Origin: JACVCK01 sp041940385
GTDB lineage: Bacteria > Planctomycetota > Phycisphaerae > Phycisphaerales > UBA1924
DNA length: 43,266 nucleotides
Direction: 5' to 3'
NCBI GenBank assembly: GCA_041940385.1
Contig: JBGTSD010000015.1
Location: forward strand, 1 to 43,266
Shown: positions 1-7,828 of the stretch, piece by piece
Numbering within the stretch: position 1 is the first letter of the stretch
How the letters are laid out: every line of letters starts with the position of its first letter
Position numbers and translations under genes: made by a program
Notes under the pieces: generated by a model
Told to the model about the DNA's origin: nothing
What the model saw: only the letters and a program-made list of their open reading frames with translations
Databases searched by the model: none

Positions 1-1760
1 GCGGCGAGTTCGAGTACGCCGGCGCCATCGACGCCTCCAGCATCGCGCGCTGGAACGGCGCCACGTGGTCAGCGCTCGGCGGAGGCGTCGCCGGCGTCGT
101 GCATGCGCTCACGGTGTTCAACAATGACCTCTACGTCGGCGGATCGTTCGCCGCCGTCTCGAACCCGGCCGCACGCCATATCGCGCGATGGGACGGCGCC
201 GCGTGGAGCGCGCTCGGCGCCGGACTCACCGGCTCCACCGCCGTGCGCGCCCTCGCCGTGCACGACGACGGCTCCGGGGGCGGCGAAGACCTCTACGTCG
301 GCGGCGTCCTCACGCTGGTCAACGGCATGGACCTCGGCGACGTCGCCCGCTGGGACGGCGCCGCGTGGTCCGCTGTCGGACTGCCCGTCGGCCATTCCGT
401 CTACGCGCTCGCCTCCGCGGCCTACGAAAATGGGGTCGCGCTCTGGGCCGGCGGCAACCTCGGCTTCATTGGAGAGAACAGCGCCGAACGACTCGCCGTC
501 TTCGCGAACGGTGCCTGGACCGGCAACGCCGGATCGGGCAGCGCCGTCGTCAACGCGCCCATCAACGTCATCGCCGCCACCGTCGAAGACGGCGTGCCCG
601 TGTTCTACGCGTCCGGACCCTTCACCGCCGCGGCCGGCGCCACCAACGCCAACCGCATCGCCCGCTGGAACGGCCTGCACTTCGAATCGCTCGGCGCCGG
701 CCTCAACGCGCCCGCCGCCGTGATCATCCCGCGCGACGACGGCCTCTACGTCGGCGGCCTCTTCACGCAGGCCGGCGGCGCCGAGGCCAACTACATCGCC
801 CGCTGGAACGGCGCCGCGTGGGAGAACTTCGCGCCCGGACTCGGCTCCGATGTCTTCGACATGCGCTTCCACGACTTCGGCGAGGGCGAACGCCTCGTCG
901 TCGGCGGATTCGTCGAGCAGAGCAAGGGCCCCGCGCTCAACCACATCGCCATCTGGGACGGCGCCGCGTGGCAGCCGCTCGGCGACGGCGTCAGCGCCAC
1001 CGTCTCCGCCGTCGAAGTCTTCGACGGCGATCTCTACATCGGCGGCCTCTTCCCCTTCTCCGGTTCGACGACGGTCAACTCCGTCGCTCGCTGGAACGTC
1101 GATCACTGGGAAGCGCTCCAGGGCGGCCTCGCGCTCTCTCCGCTCGGCGGGCCGTTCCCGAGCATCCCCATCGTCTCCGACATGCTCGTCTTCGATGGCG
1201 AGCTCTTCGTCGCCGGTCACTTCGATCAAGCTGGAAACATTCCCGTCTCCAATGTCGCGCGCTGGGACGGCGTCGCCTGGTCCGATGTCGGCGGCGGCGT
1301 GCCATTCCTCGTCAACGCGCTCGCCATCCACGACGACGGAAACGGCCCCGCGCTCTACGCCGCGGGCGCACGCCTGAGCAACACCCTCAAGACCCCCGTC
1401 CTCGCCCGCTGGGACAGCAGCGCGTGGGACCTGATCGACACCGATCTCACGCCCTCGACCATCATCGCCACCATCGCCTCCGGCGTCGTCAGCGCGCGCA
1501 ACTCACTCCTCGTCGGCGGCTCGTTCCAGTCCATCGGCGGCGTCCCCTCCCCCTACCTCTCCGCGCTCCTCGGCTGCGACGCGATCTGCCTCGCCGACCT
1601 CGACGGCGACAACTTCGTCGGCTTCGCCGACCTCAACGTCGTCCTCAGCCACTTCAACCAGATCGGCGAGAACATCCCCGGCGACATCGACGACGACGGC
1701 CAGGTCGGCTTCGCCGACCTCAACATCGTTCTCTCCCAATACAATGTCGCGTGCGAGTAG
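1..1760 (+). CDS. Secreted propeller-like repeat protein with dockerin-like tail (5' partial)
   Basis: The reading frame is open from base 3, so the gene begins upstream of the window; the N-terminus and any signal peptide are missing. About ten repeats are visible, each with a core like IARWDGAAWSALGAGL, spaced roughly 50-60 residues apart and joined by stretches such as DLYVGG. This pattern is common in planctomycete surface proteins and probably forms a beta-propeller. The last ~55 residues hold two Asp-rich loops (DLDGDNFVGFADLN and DIDDDGQVGFADLN), resembling dockerin type I or EF-hand calcium loops. It is likely secreted or cell-surface; the ligand is unknown. It ends 12 bases from the stop of a convergent gene of the same architecture. 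Confidence 0.85.
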   Translation, partial: GEFEYAGAIDASSIARWNGATWSALGGGVAGVVHALTVFNNDLYVGGSFAAVSNPAARHIARWDGAAWSALGAGLTGSTAVRALAVHDDGSGGGEDLYVGGVLTLVNGMDLGDVARWDGAAWSAVGLPVGHSVYALASAAYENGVALWAGGNLGFIGENSAERLAVFANGAWTGNAGSGSAVVNAPINVIAATVEDGVPVFYASGPFTAAAGATNANRIARWNGLHFESLGAGLNAPAAVIIPRDDGLYVGGLFTQAGGAEANYIARWNGAAWENFAPGLGSDVFDMRFHDFGEGERLVVGGFVEQSKGPALNHIAIWDGAAWQPLGDGVSATVSAVEVFDGDLYIGGLFPFSGSTTVNSVARWNVDHWEALQGGLALSPLGGPFPSIPIVSDMLVFDGELFVAGHFDQAGNIPVSNVARWDGVAWSDVGGGVPFLVNALAIHDDGNGPALYAAGARLSNTLKTPVLARWDSSAWDLIDTDLTPSTIIATIASGVVSARNSLLVGGSFQSIGGVPSPYLSALLGCDAICLADLDGDNFVGFADLNVVLSHFNQIGENIPGDIDDDGQVGFADLNIVLSQYNVACE

Positions 1761-1772
1761 CGCCGCTGCGGC
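1761..1772. other. 12-bp gap between convergent genes with a tiny hairpin
   Basis: Only 12 bases separate the two stop codons. They contain GCCG-CTG-CGGC, a 4-bp stem with a 3-base loop and no T-tract. Any termination role is a weak inference. Confidence 0.25.
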
Positions 1773-4151
1773 TCAACACTCCGTATTGAACGCGCTCACG
1801 ATCAGGTTGAGATCGGCGAAGTCCACATCGCCGTCGCCGTCCGCATCGCCCGGCAGATCTTCGCCCACCGTGTTGAACATCGATAGCACGGTGTTCAGGT
1901 CGGCGAAGCCGACGAACCCATCGCCGTCCAGATCGCCGACGCACGCGGCGACGACGCAACTCCGCCACTCGGCGAAGTTCACCGACAACTCCGCGCCGGC
2001 TGATGCGAACTCGCCGCCCGCCACGAGCGTGAGCGCCCCGGCGTCGGCCCATCGAGATAACGCCAACGCGGCGCCGCTCGTCACGCCGTCCGTTGCGGCG
2101 CTCCATGACGCGCCATCCCACCGCGCGATGCGCTGCGCGCCGGTTCCCCCGATCGTCGTGAAATTGCCCGCCGCGAACAACGCCGCGCCAAGGTGATCGT
2201 GGATCGGCGTCAACGCGTACACCCGAGCGTTGGCGCCCCCGCCCACGACGGTCCATGCCTGCCCGTTCCACCGCGCCACATACCCGATGAATTGGCCGCC
2301 CGCGTACAGCGCCGGCCCCGAGCCGTCATCGAATACCGCCAGCGCGTTGACCGGGCCCGACAATCCCGCACCGACCGGATGCCAGACCTCGCCGTCCCAC
2401 TTCGCCACCCGAAGCGCCGGCGCGCCGCCCGCGCTCAGAAACTGACCACCGACAAAGAGCGCAAGCCCCGACCCGTCATCAAACGCCGCCAGCGAGAGAA
2501 CTTCGTTGTTCACGCCGAGTCCCAGTGCCGACCAGTTCGTCCCGTCCCACCGCGCGATGTTCTTCGCCGACTCAACACCCGACATCGAGAACGAGCCGCC
2601 GACGTACAACGCCGGGCCATCGCCGATGTCGAAGGCCCCGATCACCGCGCCGTAACTGTTCAACCCCGATCCCATCGCGCTCCACGACGCGCCGTCCCAC
2701 CGGGCGACCGACTTGGCGGACACGCCCCCGGCCTCCGCAAAGAGGCCCGTCACATAGAGCGCCTCGCCGCCGCCGTCGTCGAACACCGTCATCCCACGAA
2801 CCGACCCTGCCACGCTCCCGCCGGGCAGCGCCGACCAGTACGCGCCGTTCCACTGCGCGATCCCCTGCCCCGGCCGTACGAAATCCCCACCCGCGATGAT
2901 CACCTCGTCGTCGCCGGAACCCCAGGAGGCGATCGCCCGCACCCGCGCATCGGGTCCGCGCCCGACGTTCTGCCAACCGCCGTCCCGACTCCACTGCGAA
3001 ATGTAATTGGTGATGGTTGTCGTCCAGAGGATGCCCCCGGCGAAGAGCACCGGATCTCCGCCCGTCCCATCGTCGAATACGGCGAGTGCCCTGGCGGAGT
3101 GGCCGGCCAACCCTGGAGTCGCCACGAACGCCTGTTCGCGCCACCGGATCATGCTCTGGCAGACGATGCTGTCCACCCGCTGGAACGTGCCGCCGATCCA
3201 GAGCGCTGGACCAGAGCCATCGTCGAACACGCTCAGCGACTCGCCAACGGCGTTGGAAACGTGCCCATGAAGCGTCCACGACGCACCGTTCCATCGGGCC
3301 AGGATGTCTCTGTCCAAGTAGTTGGGGCCGAAGCCCCCCGCAACAAACAGTGTCGGACCGTCCCCGTCATCGAACATCGCGATCGCTTGCGCAAATCCGG
3401 AGCTGATGCCCGCCCCGAGCGATGACCACGTGTCGCCATCCCACCGCGCAACCCTGTTCGCCGGAACGCCGCCGATCGAAACGAAGTCGCCGCACGCGAA
3501 GAGAACAGGCGCTCCGTTCTCCGTCGCCGCGAGCAATCCTCGAACCTCGCCGGACTGGCTCAGCGCAATCGGATCGAACGCCCCGCCGCCCCAGCGACCA
3601 AAGCGGCTGTAGGGCCCGCCCGAATTCGTCGCCATGAAGCCCGCAAGAAACAAGCTCGCCACCGAACTGTCGTCGAAGACCTCCATCTCGAAGATCTCGC
3701 CGTGGAGCCGCGGCTCGGGGACGGACCACGTCTCACCGTCCCAGCGCATCAGCGCGATGTCTGTTCCGATCTCCGGCAGTGTGAACTCACCCCCGAGGTA
3801 CAGCGCCGGCCCGTCGCCATCATCGAACACCTTCATGGCGCGCACCGTCGCCGTGGTCGGCCCGCCCGGCAGATCCCTCCACGCGCCGTCCACCAGACGA
3901 GCTACCGACACCACTGGGATGCCCCCCGCGGCGTTGAATCGGCCCCCCGCATACAGCGCCGCGCCTGAGCCGTCGTCAAAGGCCTGAAGCGACATCACCT
4001 CGGAATTCAGTCGCTGCAATCCGGTCGAAACGCCAGTCGTCCAGCCCGGCTCGCACGCAGACGGATCCACGCCTGCAAGCGCCCCGCGCGGCGCCGCCGC
4101 CATCACCGGCAGACCGACCACGATCAACCAACGCACGAGCCAACTACGCAT
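1773..4151 (-). CDS. Secreted propeller-like repeat protein with dockerin-like tail
   Basis: 792 residues. The ATG at 4151 is chosen because GGAGGT lies 4 bases upstream and the protein then begins with a classic signal peptide (MRSWLVRWLIVVGLPVMAAA, cleavage near ALAG). A longer frame exists upstream but has no such support. The body has about a dozen repeats with cores such as VARWDGASWSAMGSGLNS, each preceded by a FDDGSGPALYVGG-type hairpin; in this family these are presumed blades of one or two beta-propellers. The C-terminus carries two Asp-rich loops (DLDGDGFVGFADLN, DADGDGDVDFADLN) like dockerin or EF-hand repeats. It is paralogous to the convergent neighbour and presumably surface-located. 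Function unknown. Confidence 0.9.
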   Translation of the reverse strand: MRSWLVRWLIVVGLPVMAAAPRGALAGVDPSACEPGWTTGVSTGLQRLNSEVMSLQAFDDGSGAALYAGGRFNAAGGIPVVSVARLVDGAWRDLPGGPTTATVRAMKVFDDGDGPALYLGGEFTLPEIGTDIALMRWDGETWSVPEPRLHGEIFEMEVFDDSSVASLFLAGFMATNSGGPYSRFGRWGGGAFDPIALSQSGEVRGLLAATENGAPVLFACGDFVSIGGVPANRVARWDGDTWSSLGAGISSGFAQAIAMFDDGDGPTLFVAGGFGPNYLDRDILARWNGASWTLHGHVSNAVGESLSVFDDGSGPALWIGGTFQRVDSIVCQSMIRWREQAFVATPGLAGHSARALAVFDDGTGGDPVLFAGGILWTTTITNYISQWSRDGGWQNVGRGPDARVRAIASWGSGDDEVIIAGGDFVRPGQGIAQWNGAYWSALPGGSVAGSVRGMTVFDDGGGEALYVTGLFAEAGGVSAKSVARWDGASWSAMGSGLNSYGAVIGAFDIGDGPALYVGGSFSMSGVESAKNIARWDGTNWSALGLGVNNEVLSLAAFDDGSGLALFVGGQFLSAGGAPALRVAKWDGEVWHPVGAGLSGPVNALAVFDDGSGPALYAGGQFIGYVARWNGQAWTVVGGGANARVYALTPIHDHLGAALFAAGNFTTIGGTGAQRIARWDGASWSAATDGVTSGAALALSRWADAGALTLVAGGEFASAGAELSVNFAEWRSCVVAACVGDLDGDGFVGFADLNTVLSMFNTVGEDLPGDADGDGDVDFADLNLIVSAFNTEC

Positions 4152-4183
4152 CGCGACCTCCAATGCCGGCGCCCGACTACCAC

Positions 4184-4211
4184 AAGATCCGACCACCCCG
4201 CAGACTGTCAA
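4184..4211 (-). promoter_or_regulatory. Putative sigma-70-type promoter of the repeat-protein gene
   Basis: On the minus strand a perfect -35 hexamer TTGACA (4206-4211) is followed after 16 bases by GATCTT (4184-4189), a poor -10. Transcription from here would give a short leader before the ATG at 4151. The -35 is strong; the -10 assignment is uncertain. Confidence 0.4.
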
Positions 4212-4302
4212 GGGAAACCTTGGCCGCTTCCGCGTGAGATCCTCGAGTCCGCACCAGTCCAGGACCCCCGCCAGGCCCGGCCGCGGCCAGCGGCCGAACG
4301 GC

Positions 4303-4308
4303 TAGTAT
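4303..4308 (+). promoter_or_regulatory. TANNNT -10-like box directly before nuoH (leaderless type)
   Basis: TAGTAT lies 8 bases upstream of the nuoH ATG, and the spacer ends in CCCCCC with no Shine-Dalgarno. The spacing would start the transcript at or next to the start codon. The same arrangement occurs at four other genes in this window. Confidence 0.5.
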
Positions 4309-4316
4309 TGCCCCCC

Positions 4317-5651
4317 ATGGCCCCCCTGATGACCGCCCAGACCTTCGTCTCCGTCCTGACGATCCTCATCGTCGTCCACGTGATCCTCGTCACGTGCGCC
4401 TACCTCATCTACTTCGAACGCAAGATCTCCGCCTACATCCAGGACCGCATCGGGCCCAACCGCGTCGGCTTCGACTTCGGCGTCCTCCCCATCAAGTTCG
4501 GCTTCTGGGGCCTCGGCCAGTCCCTCGCCGACGGCCTCAAGTTCCTCCTCAAGGAGGACTACGCCCCCCAGGGCGCCGACAAGGCCCTCTTCACCCTCGG
4601 CCCCGTCGCCATCATCATCCCCGCCCTCATCGGCTTCGCCATCGTCCCCTGGGGCGGCTACATCGACATCCCCCAGATCGCGCCCTTCGGCCTCCTGATC
4701 ACCGAGGGCGGGCGCGCCCAGGTCGTCGGCGCCGACATCAACATCGGACTCATCTACGTCCTCGCCGTCGCCTCGCTCGGCGTCTACGGCGTGACCCTCG
4801 GCGGCTGGGCCTCCAACAACAAGTACTCCTTCTTCGGCGGCCTTCGAGCCACCGCGGGCATGATCTCCTACGAGATCCCCCTCGGCCTCTCCATCCTCGC
4901 CATCGTCATCCTCACCGGCGCCGTCCAGCCCGACACGCTCACCGAGATGCAGATCGCCGGCACGTGGAACGTCGTCGCGATGCCCCTCGCCGCGCTCCTC
5001 TTCTTCGTCTGCATCCTCGCCGAGGCCAACCGCGCGCCCTTCGACAACGCCGAGGCCGAGCAGGAGCTCGTCGGCGGCTACCACACCGAATACTCGTCGA
5101 TGCGCTTCGCGCTCTTCTTCCTCGCCGAATACGCGCACATGATCACGAGCGCCGCGATCCTCTGCATCCTCTTCTTCGGTGGCTACCACCTGCCGTTCGT
5201 GAAGTGGACGCACCCCGAGGCCGTCGGCCTGCTCCCCGCGCTCGTCAAGTTCCTCGTCCTCTTCACCAAGATCGTCCTCATCGTCTGCTTCGAGATGGTC
5301 ATCCGCTGGACGATCCCCCGCATCCGCTACGACCAGGTCCTCAAGCTCGCCTGGGGCGGCCTCATCCCCGTCTCGATCGCGCTCGTCGTCGCCACCGCCG
5401 TCTTCGTGCACTTTGGCTGGACCAGCGTCTGGCAGATGCTCCTGCTCAACGTCGGCCTCACCGCCGTCGTCCTCGCCGTCCTGCCCTTCATGCCCAAGGC
5501 CGACGTCAACAAGCGCCTCCCCATGGCCGGCTCACGCTTCAGCCCGCTCCCCGGCGAACGCGCCTCGAGCGCGCCGTCCCACCCCATCGCGATCAGCGAC
5601 GACGCGCTCGCCGATCGCACGCCGGGCCGCGGCGTCGTGACCATGCACTGA
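4317..5651 (+). CDS. nuoH: NADH-quinone oxidoreductase subunit H (complex I, NuoH)
   Basis: 444 residues. Membrane subunit of respiratory complex I that forms part of the quinone-binding chamber next to the peripheral arm. Family signatures are clear: YFERKISAYIQDRIGPNRVG after the first membrane helix, QSLADGLKFLLKED, and the acidic cytoplasmic loop AEQELVGGYHTEYSSMRF. About eight hydrophobic helices are visible. ATG 4317 is preferred; TTG 4308 and ATG 4329 are in-frame alternatives. A hydrophilic C-terminal tail of about 50 residues after the last helix is longer than usual. No other nuo gene is adjacent, so it is separated from the usual nuo operon. ruvX starts 6 bases after its stop. No Shine-Dalgarno is visible. 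Confidence 0.95.
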   Translation: MAPLMTAQTFVSVLTILIVVHVILVTCAYLIYFERKISAYIQDRIGPNRVGFDFGVLPIKFGFWGLGQSLADGLKFLLKEDYAPQGADKALFTLGPVAIIIPALIGFAIVPWGGYIDIPQIAPFGLLITEGGRAQVVGADINIGLIYVLAVASLGVYGVTLGGWASNNKYSFFGGLRATAGMISYEIPLGLSILAIVILTGAVQPDTLTEMQIAGTWNVVAMPLAALLFFVCILAEANRAPFDNAEAEQELVGGYHTEYSSMRFALFFLAEYAHMITSAAILCILFFGGYHLPFVKWTHPEAVGLLPALVKFLVLFTKIVLIVCFEMVIRWTIPRIRYDQVLKLAWGGLIPVSIALVVATAVFVHFGWTSVWQMLLLNVGLTAVVLAVLPFMPKADVNKRLPMAGSRFSPLPGERASSAPSHPIAISDDALADRTPGRGVVTMH

Positions 5652-5657
5652 GATCCA

Positions 5658-6092
5658 TTGCGCATCCTCTGCATCGACCTCGGCGACAAGCGCACCGGCC
5701 TGGCCGTCGGTGACACCGAGGTCCGCATCGCCTCGCCCCTTGAAGTCGTCGAACTCCCGATGAAGACCGGCGCCCCCGGCCCGCCCGGCGATGCGCTCCT
5801 CAACGCCATCGCCTTCAAGGCGCAGGAGCAGAGCGCCGCCATGCTCCTGGTCGGACTGCCCCTCAACATGGACGACACCGAAGGCCCCCGCGCCGAACTC
5901 GTCCGCGCCTTCGGCGAACGACTCGCGCAGCGCGTCGGCCTTCCTGTCCAATACCAGGACGAACGACTCACCAGCGCCGACGCCGACTGGAGCATGTCCC
6001 AGTCCCGCCTCACCCGCGGCCAGAAGAAAAAACGCCGCGACGCCCTCGCCGCCGCCGCGATCCTGCGCGACTATCTCGAAGCGCTGCCCTGA
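5658..6092 (+). CDS. ruvX: Putative pre-16S rRNA nuclease / Holliday junction resolvase-like YqgF (RuvX)
   Basis: 144 residues, the usual family length, with an RNase H-like fold. Conserved pieces are in the right order: IDLGDKRTGLAVGD at the N-terminus (Asp7), VGLPLNMDDTEGPRAELVRAF in the middle, DERLTSADAD (residues 101-110), and a C-terminal helix with Asp128 followed by AAAAILRDYL. The family processes the 5' end of 16S rRNA and was earlier proposed as a Holliday resolvase. The start is TTG at 5658, giving the standard MRILCIDLG N-terminus; it lies 6 bases after the nuoH stop, so translation is probably coupled. Downstream comes a long repeat-bearing non-coding stretch. Confidence 0.93.
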   Translation: MRILCIDLGDKRTGLAVGDTEVRIASPLEVVELPMKTGAPGPPGDALLNAIAFKAQEQSAAMLLVGLPLNMDDTEGPRAELVRAFGERLAQRVGLPVQYQDERLTSADADWSMSQSRLTRGQKKKRRDALAAAAILRDYLEALP

Positions 6093-6120
6093 TCGCGGCC
6101 GCCACCCCATCCTGCGAGAC

Positions 6121-6143
6121 GCGACCGTGAGGGAGCGTGCTCC
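6121..6143 (+). repeat. 23-base block shared with 17703-17725
   Basis: This block matches 17703-17725 at 21 of 23 positions by eye. It overlaps the beginning of hairpin family A copy 1, suggesting the mobile or duplicated unit is longer than the main hairpin. Confidence 0.6.
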
Positions 6144-6177
6144 CCGTGCCACCGACCGCAGCTCTGGGCGGTCGATG
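6132..6177 (+). repeat. Hairpin repeat family A, copy 1
   Basis: Two consecutive hairpins. The first is GGAG-CGTG-CTCC (6132-6143). The second has arms CACCGACCGC (6150-6159) and GCGGTCGATG (6168-6177) around the loop AGCTCTGG; 9 of 10 positions pair. Other copies are at 17779-17825, 18308-18338, 18578-18609 and 18629-18660. Confidence 0.75.
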
Positions 6178-6218
6178 CGGATCTCATGCAACACCGAAGG
6201 CGCGCAAGAGTCGCTTGC

Positions 6219-6255
6219 CACGAATGGAGGTCGCGTCAGCGGCCGGAACTCGTGG
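6219..6255 (+). repeat. Hairpin repeat family B, copy 1
   Basis: Outer arms CCACGA (6219-6224) and TCGTGG (6250-6255) enclose an inner GGTCGC...GCGGCC pair and the conserved GGAAC next to the right arm. It resembles copies 2 and 3 but has different outer-stem bases. Confidence 0.55.
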
Positions 6256-6303
6256 ACAGCTGCAGTCGCATCTACCCCACAAACCCGCGCGAGCGCCCTC
6301 GCC

Positions 6304-6369
6304 TCGCCCGTCCTCGGGCGTGCGCACGTAGCCAGGGGTGCAGGTCGCGCCAGCGACCGGAACCCCTGG
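6304..6369 (+). repeat. Hairpin repeat family B, copy 2
   Basis: A first hairpin CGCCCG-TCCT-CGGGCG is followed by GTAGC and a second with outer arms CCAGGGG (6332-6338) and CCCCTGG (6363-6369) and an inner GGTCGC/GCGACC pair. Copy 3, inverted, has the same two-hairpin order. Confidence 0.65.
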
Positions 6370-6450
6370 TGAGCAACGTCAAAATCGGCCTCGCCCGGCA
6401 TCGGGCGAACGCCCGCCCGCAGCCGGGCGGATTGAATATCGCGTCCGAGA

Positions 6451-6513
6451 CCCGGGGTTCCGCTCGCGAACTCGCTCCACCCCGGGCTACACACGTACGC
6501 CCGAAGACGGGCG
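6451..6513 (-). repeat. Hairpin repeat family B, copy 3 (inverted)
   Basis: Read on the minus strand it has the hairpin CGCCCG-TCTT-CGGGCG, then a GTAGC block, then a hairpin with outer arms CCCGGGGT and ACCCCGGG. Compared with copy 2 the outer stem changes from CCAGGGG/CCCCTGG to CCCGGGG/CCCCGGG, a compensatory change that keeps pairing. Confidence 0.65.
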
Positions 6514-6521
6514 ACCTGCAA

Positions 6522-6875
6522 TCAGCCCTCTTTCTTGCCCTTCCCTCCGAACACCAATCCCACCACACCCCCCACCATCATCAGCGCCCCCGGCCCGCCG
6601 ATCGTCAGCACCGACACCACATGCCGGTCCGCGCCCGACGGCAGCATCCCCAGCGCGAACCGATTCGGAATCTCCTCCAGCTCCCCGTGCGCATCGTGGA
6701 TGCCCGTTCCTTCGAACAGATCCGCCAGCGACTCCTGCTCCGCCTCGCGCGCGGCCCGATCCGCGTCGTAATACCGCGTCCACGCCGCGCGCCCCGTCGC
6801 GTTCCACAGGACCAGCGCCTGCGCCGCCACCGCCGCGCCCAGCGCGATCATCAGAACTCGAATCAGCACGCGCAT
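6522..6875 (-). CDS. Small membrane protein of unknown function
   Basis: 117 residues from the ATG at 6875; a GTG one codon upstream (6878) is an equal alternative. A hydrophobic helix at about residues 4-25, a charged middle (RAAREAEQESLADLF), a second hydrophobic stretch (VVSVLTIGGPGALMMVGGVVGLVFGG) and a Lys-rich end (KGKKEG) suggest two membrane passes with a periplasmic middle. The start lies only 7-10 bases after the stop of the YceI-family gene, so the two are probably co-transcribed. I do not recognise the family. The stop is against the repeat island. Confidence 0.7.
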   Translation of the reverse strand: MRVLIRVLMIALGAAVAAQALVLWNATGRAAWTRYYDADRAAREAEQESLADLFEGTGIHDAHGELEEIPNRFALGMLPSGADRHVVSVLTIGGPGALMMVGGVVGLVFGGKGKKEG

Positions 6876-6882
6876 CACGGCG

Positions 6883-7596
6883 TCAGCGTCCCGCCTCCGG
6901 CGACACCGTCGAGAGCAGCAGGAACTGGTCGATCACGATCTCGTCCGAAACCTTGCCGCTCTGCATCGCCGGATCATCCACGGCCACGCCGAAATCACTC
7001 AGCTTCACCGCGTACTCGCAGCGGATCGCCATCAGGTCGCCCGGCGCCCGCGCCTTGGTCTTCTCGCTCTCGGGCATCGACGTGATCCGCGCCGGGATCG
7101 ACATCGACTTGGTCACGCCGTGCATCGACAGATCGCCGACCAGCGTCACGTCCCACGTCGTGAAGCCCTGCTCCTCCTTCGCGACCTTCGGGCTCTCGAC
7201 GCTCTTGAGCACGAACACGATGTCCGGATGCGACGTGGCGTTCATCCAGCGCTCGCTCTGCAGGTGCTCGTCGCGCATCGGGATGCCCGTGTCCAGCGAC
7301 GCCACCGGCAGCACGAACTCGCCCGCCTTCAATGCGCCCGCAGGCCCGTCGCTCGGCGCCACGGCGTACCCGATCACGCGGCTCGACGTCCCCTTGATGT
7401 GCTCGAACGGCGCATCCGACGTGAACACGATCTGGCCGTCCTTCCCCGGCAGCACGTAGTACACCTTCCCCATCGACGCATGCTCCGCCGGCGGAACGAG
7501 GGTCATCCCCTTCTCGCTCTTCGGCGCCGCGGCCGTCGCCGCGCCCGCCACCACCATGGCCAGACCCGCCGCCCACATCGCTGTTCGAACCGTCAT
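6883..7596 (-). CDS. YceI-family periplasmic protein
   Basis: 237 residues. A signal peptide is visible (MTVRTAMWAAGLAMVVAGAATAAA). The body follows the YceI/polyisoprenoid-binding lipocalin-like pattern: conversion into a beta-barrel with HIKGTSSRVIG near the start, MRDEHLQSERWMNATSHPDI (typical MRDxHLxSxxFFDxxxyP region) and GDLSMHGVTKSMSIPARI (typical GxLTlHGvtkpv region). YceI proteins bind isoprenoid-type lipids in the periplasm; the substrate here is unknown. AAGGAG precedes the ATG at 7596. It is the first gene of a two-gene unit with the small membrane protein, divergent from the LolA-like gene. Confidence 0.88.
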   Translation of the reverse strand: MTVRTAMWAAGLAMVVAGAATAAAPKSEKGMTLVPPAEHASMGKVYYVLPGKDGQIVFTSDAPFEHIKGTSSRVIGYAVAPSDGPAGALKAGEFVLPVASLDTGIPMRDEHLQSERWMNATSHPDIVFVLKSVESPKVAKEEQGFTTWDVTLVGDLSMHGVTKSMSIPARITSMPESEKTKARAPGDLMAIRCEYAVKLSDFGVAVDDPAMQSGKVSDEIVIDQFLLLSTVSPEAGR

Positions 7597-7715
7597 GCCG
7601 CTTCTCCTTCGTCAGGTGCGCCGCGCCCCGCCCGTCTGGGCACGACGCCGCATCGTTTGCTCGTTCCGGGGGTCGGACCGAAGCGCCGAACCCGGTTTCC
7701 TTCGATCCGTGAACG

Positions 7716-7732
7716 CGCCCGGATGCCGGGCG
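7716..7732. repeat. Perfect 7-bp hairpin in the divergent promoter region
   Basis: CGCCCGG-ATG-CCGGGCG lies between the divergent YceI and LolA-like genes. It may be an operator or a transcript hairpin. The rest of the 232-base divergent region (7597-7828) shows no confident promoter. Confidence 0.4.
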
Positions 7733-7801
7733 TCTAAGGTGAGACAGGATAAACGCCGCAGCCCCCCGGATGTTTCCCTCCGCGGGCCGTTCTGCAGCGT
7801 C

Positions 7802-7817
7802 CGGACCCCGCGGTCCG
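7802..7817 (+). promoter_or_regulatory. Leader hairpin abutting the Shine-Dalgarno of the LolA-like gene
   Basis: CGGACC-CCGC-GGTCCG is a perfect 6-bp stem ending immediately before AAGGAG (7818-7823), the ribosome site of the gene at 7829. A stem touching the ribosome site could modulate translation; this is inference. Confidence 0.4.
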
Positions 7818-7828
7818 AAGGAGCCCGA

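Larger units (their letters stand above)
6093..6521. other. Non-coding island of palindromic repeats
   Basis: About 430 bases without a credible gene; open frames across it have no family resemblance and run through hairpins. It holds one copy of hairpin family A (6132-6177), three copies of family B (6219-6255, 6304-6369, 6451-6513 inverted), and two simple GC hairpins: 6392-6407 (CGCCCG/CGGGCG) and 6413-6430 (CCGCCCG/CGGGCGG). It separates ruvX from the convergent small membrane-protein gene. Confidence 0.75.

Noticed and set aside
6093..6521. CRISPR array or tRNA cluster in the repeat island
   Set aside because: Repeats are too few, differ in length, occur in both orientations and lack regular spacers; no cloverleaf was found.
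6186..7459. Plus-strand open frames running from the repeat island into the YceI region
   Set aside because: They read through palindromic repeats and oppose the YceI-family and membrane-protein genes; no recognisable motif.
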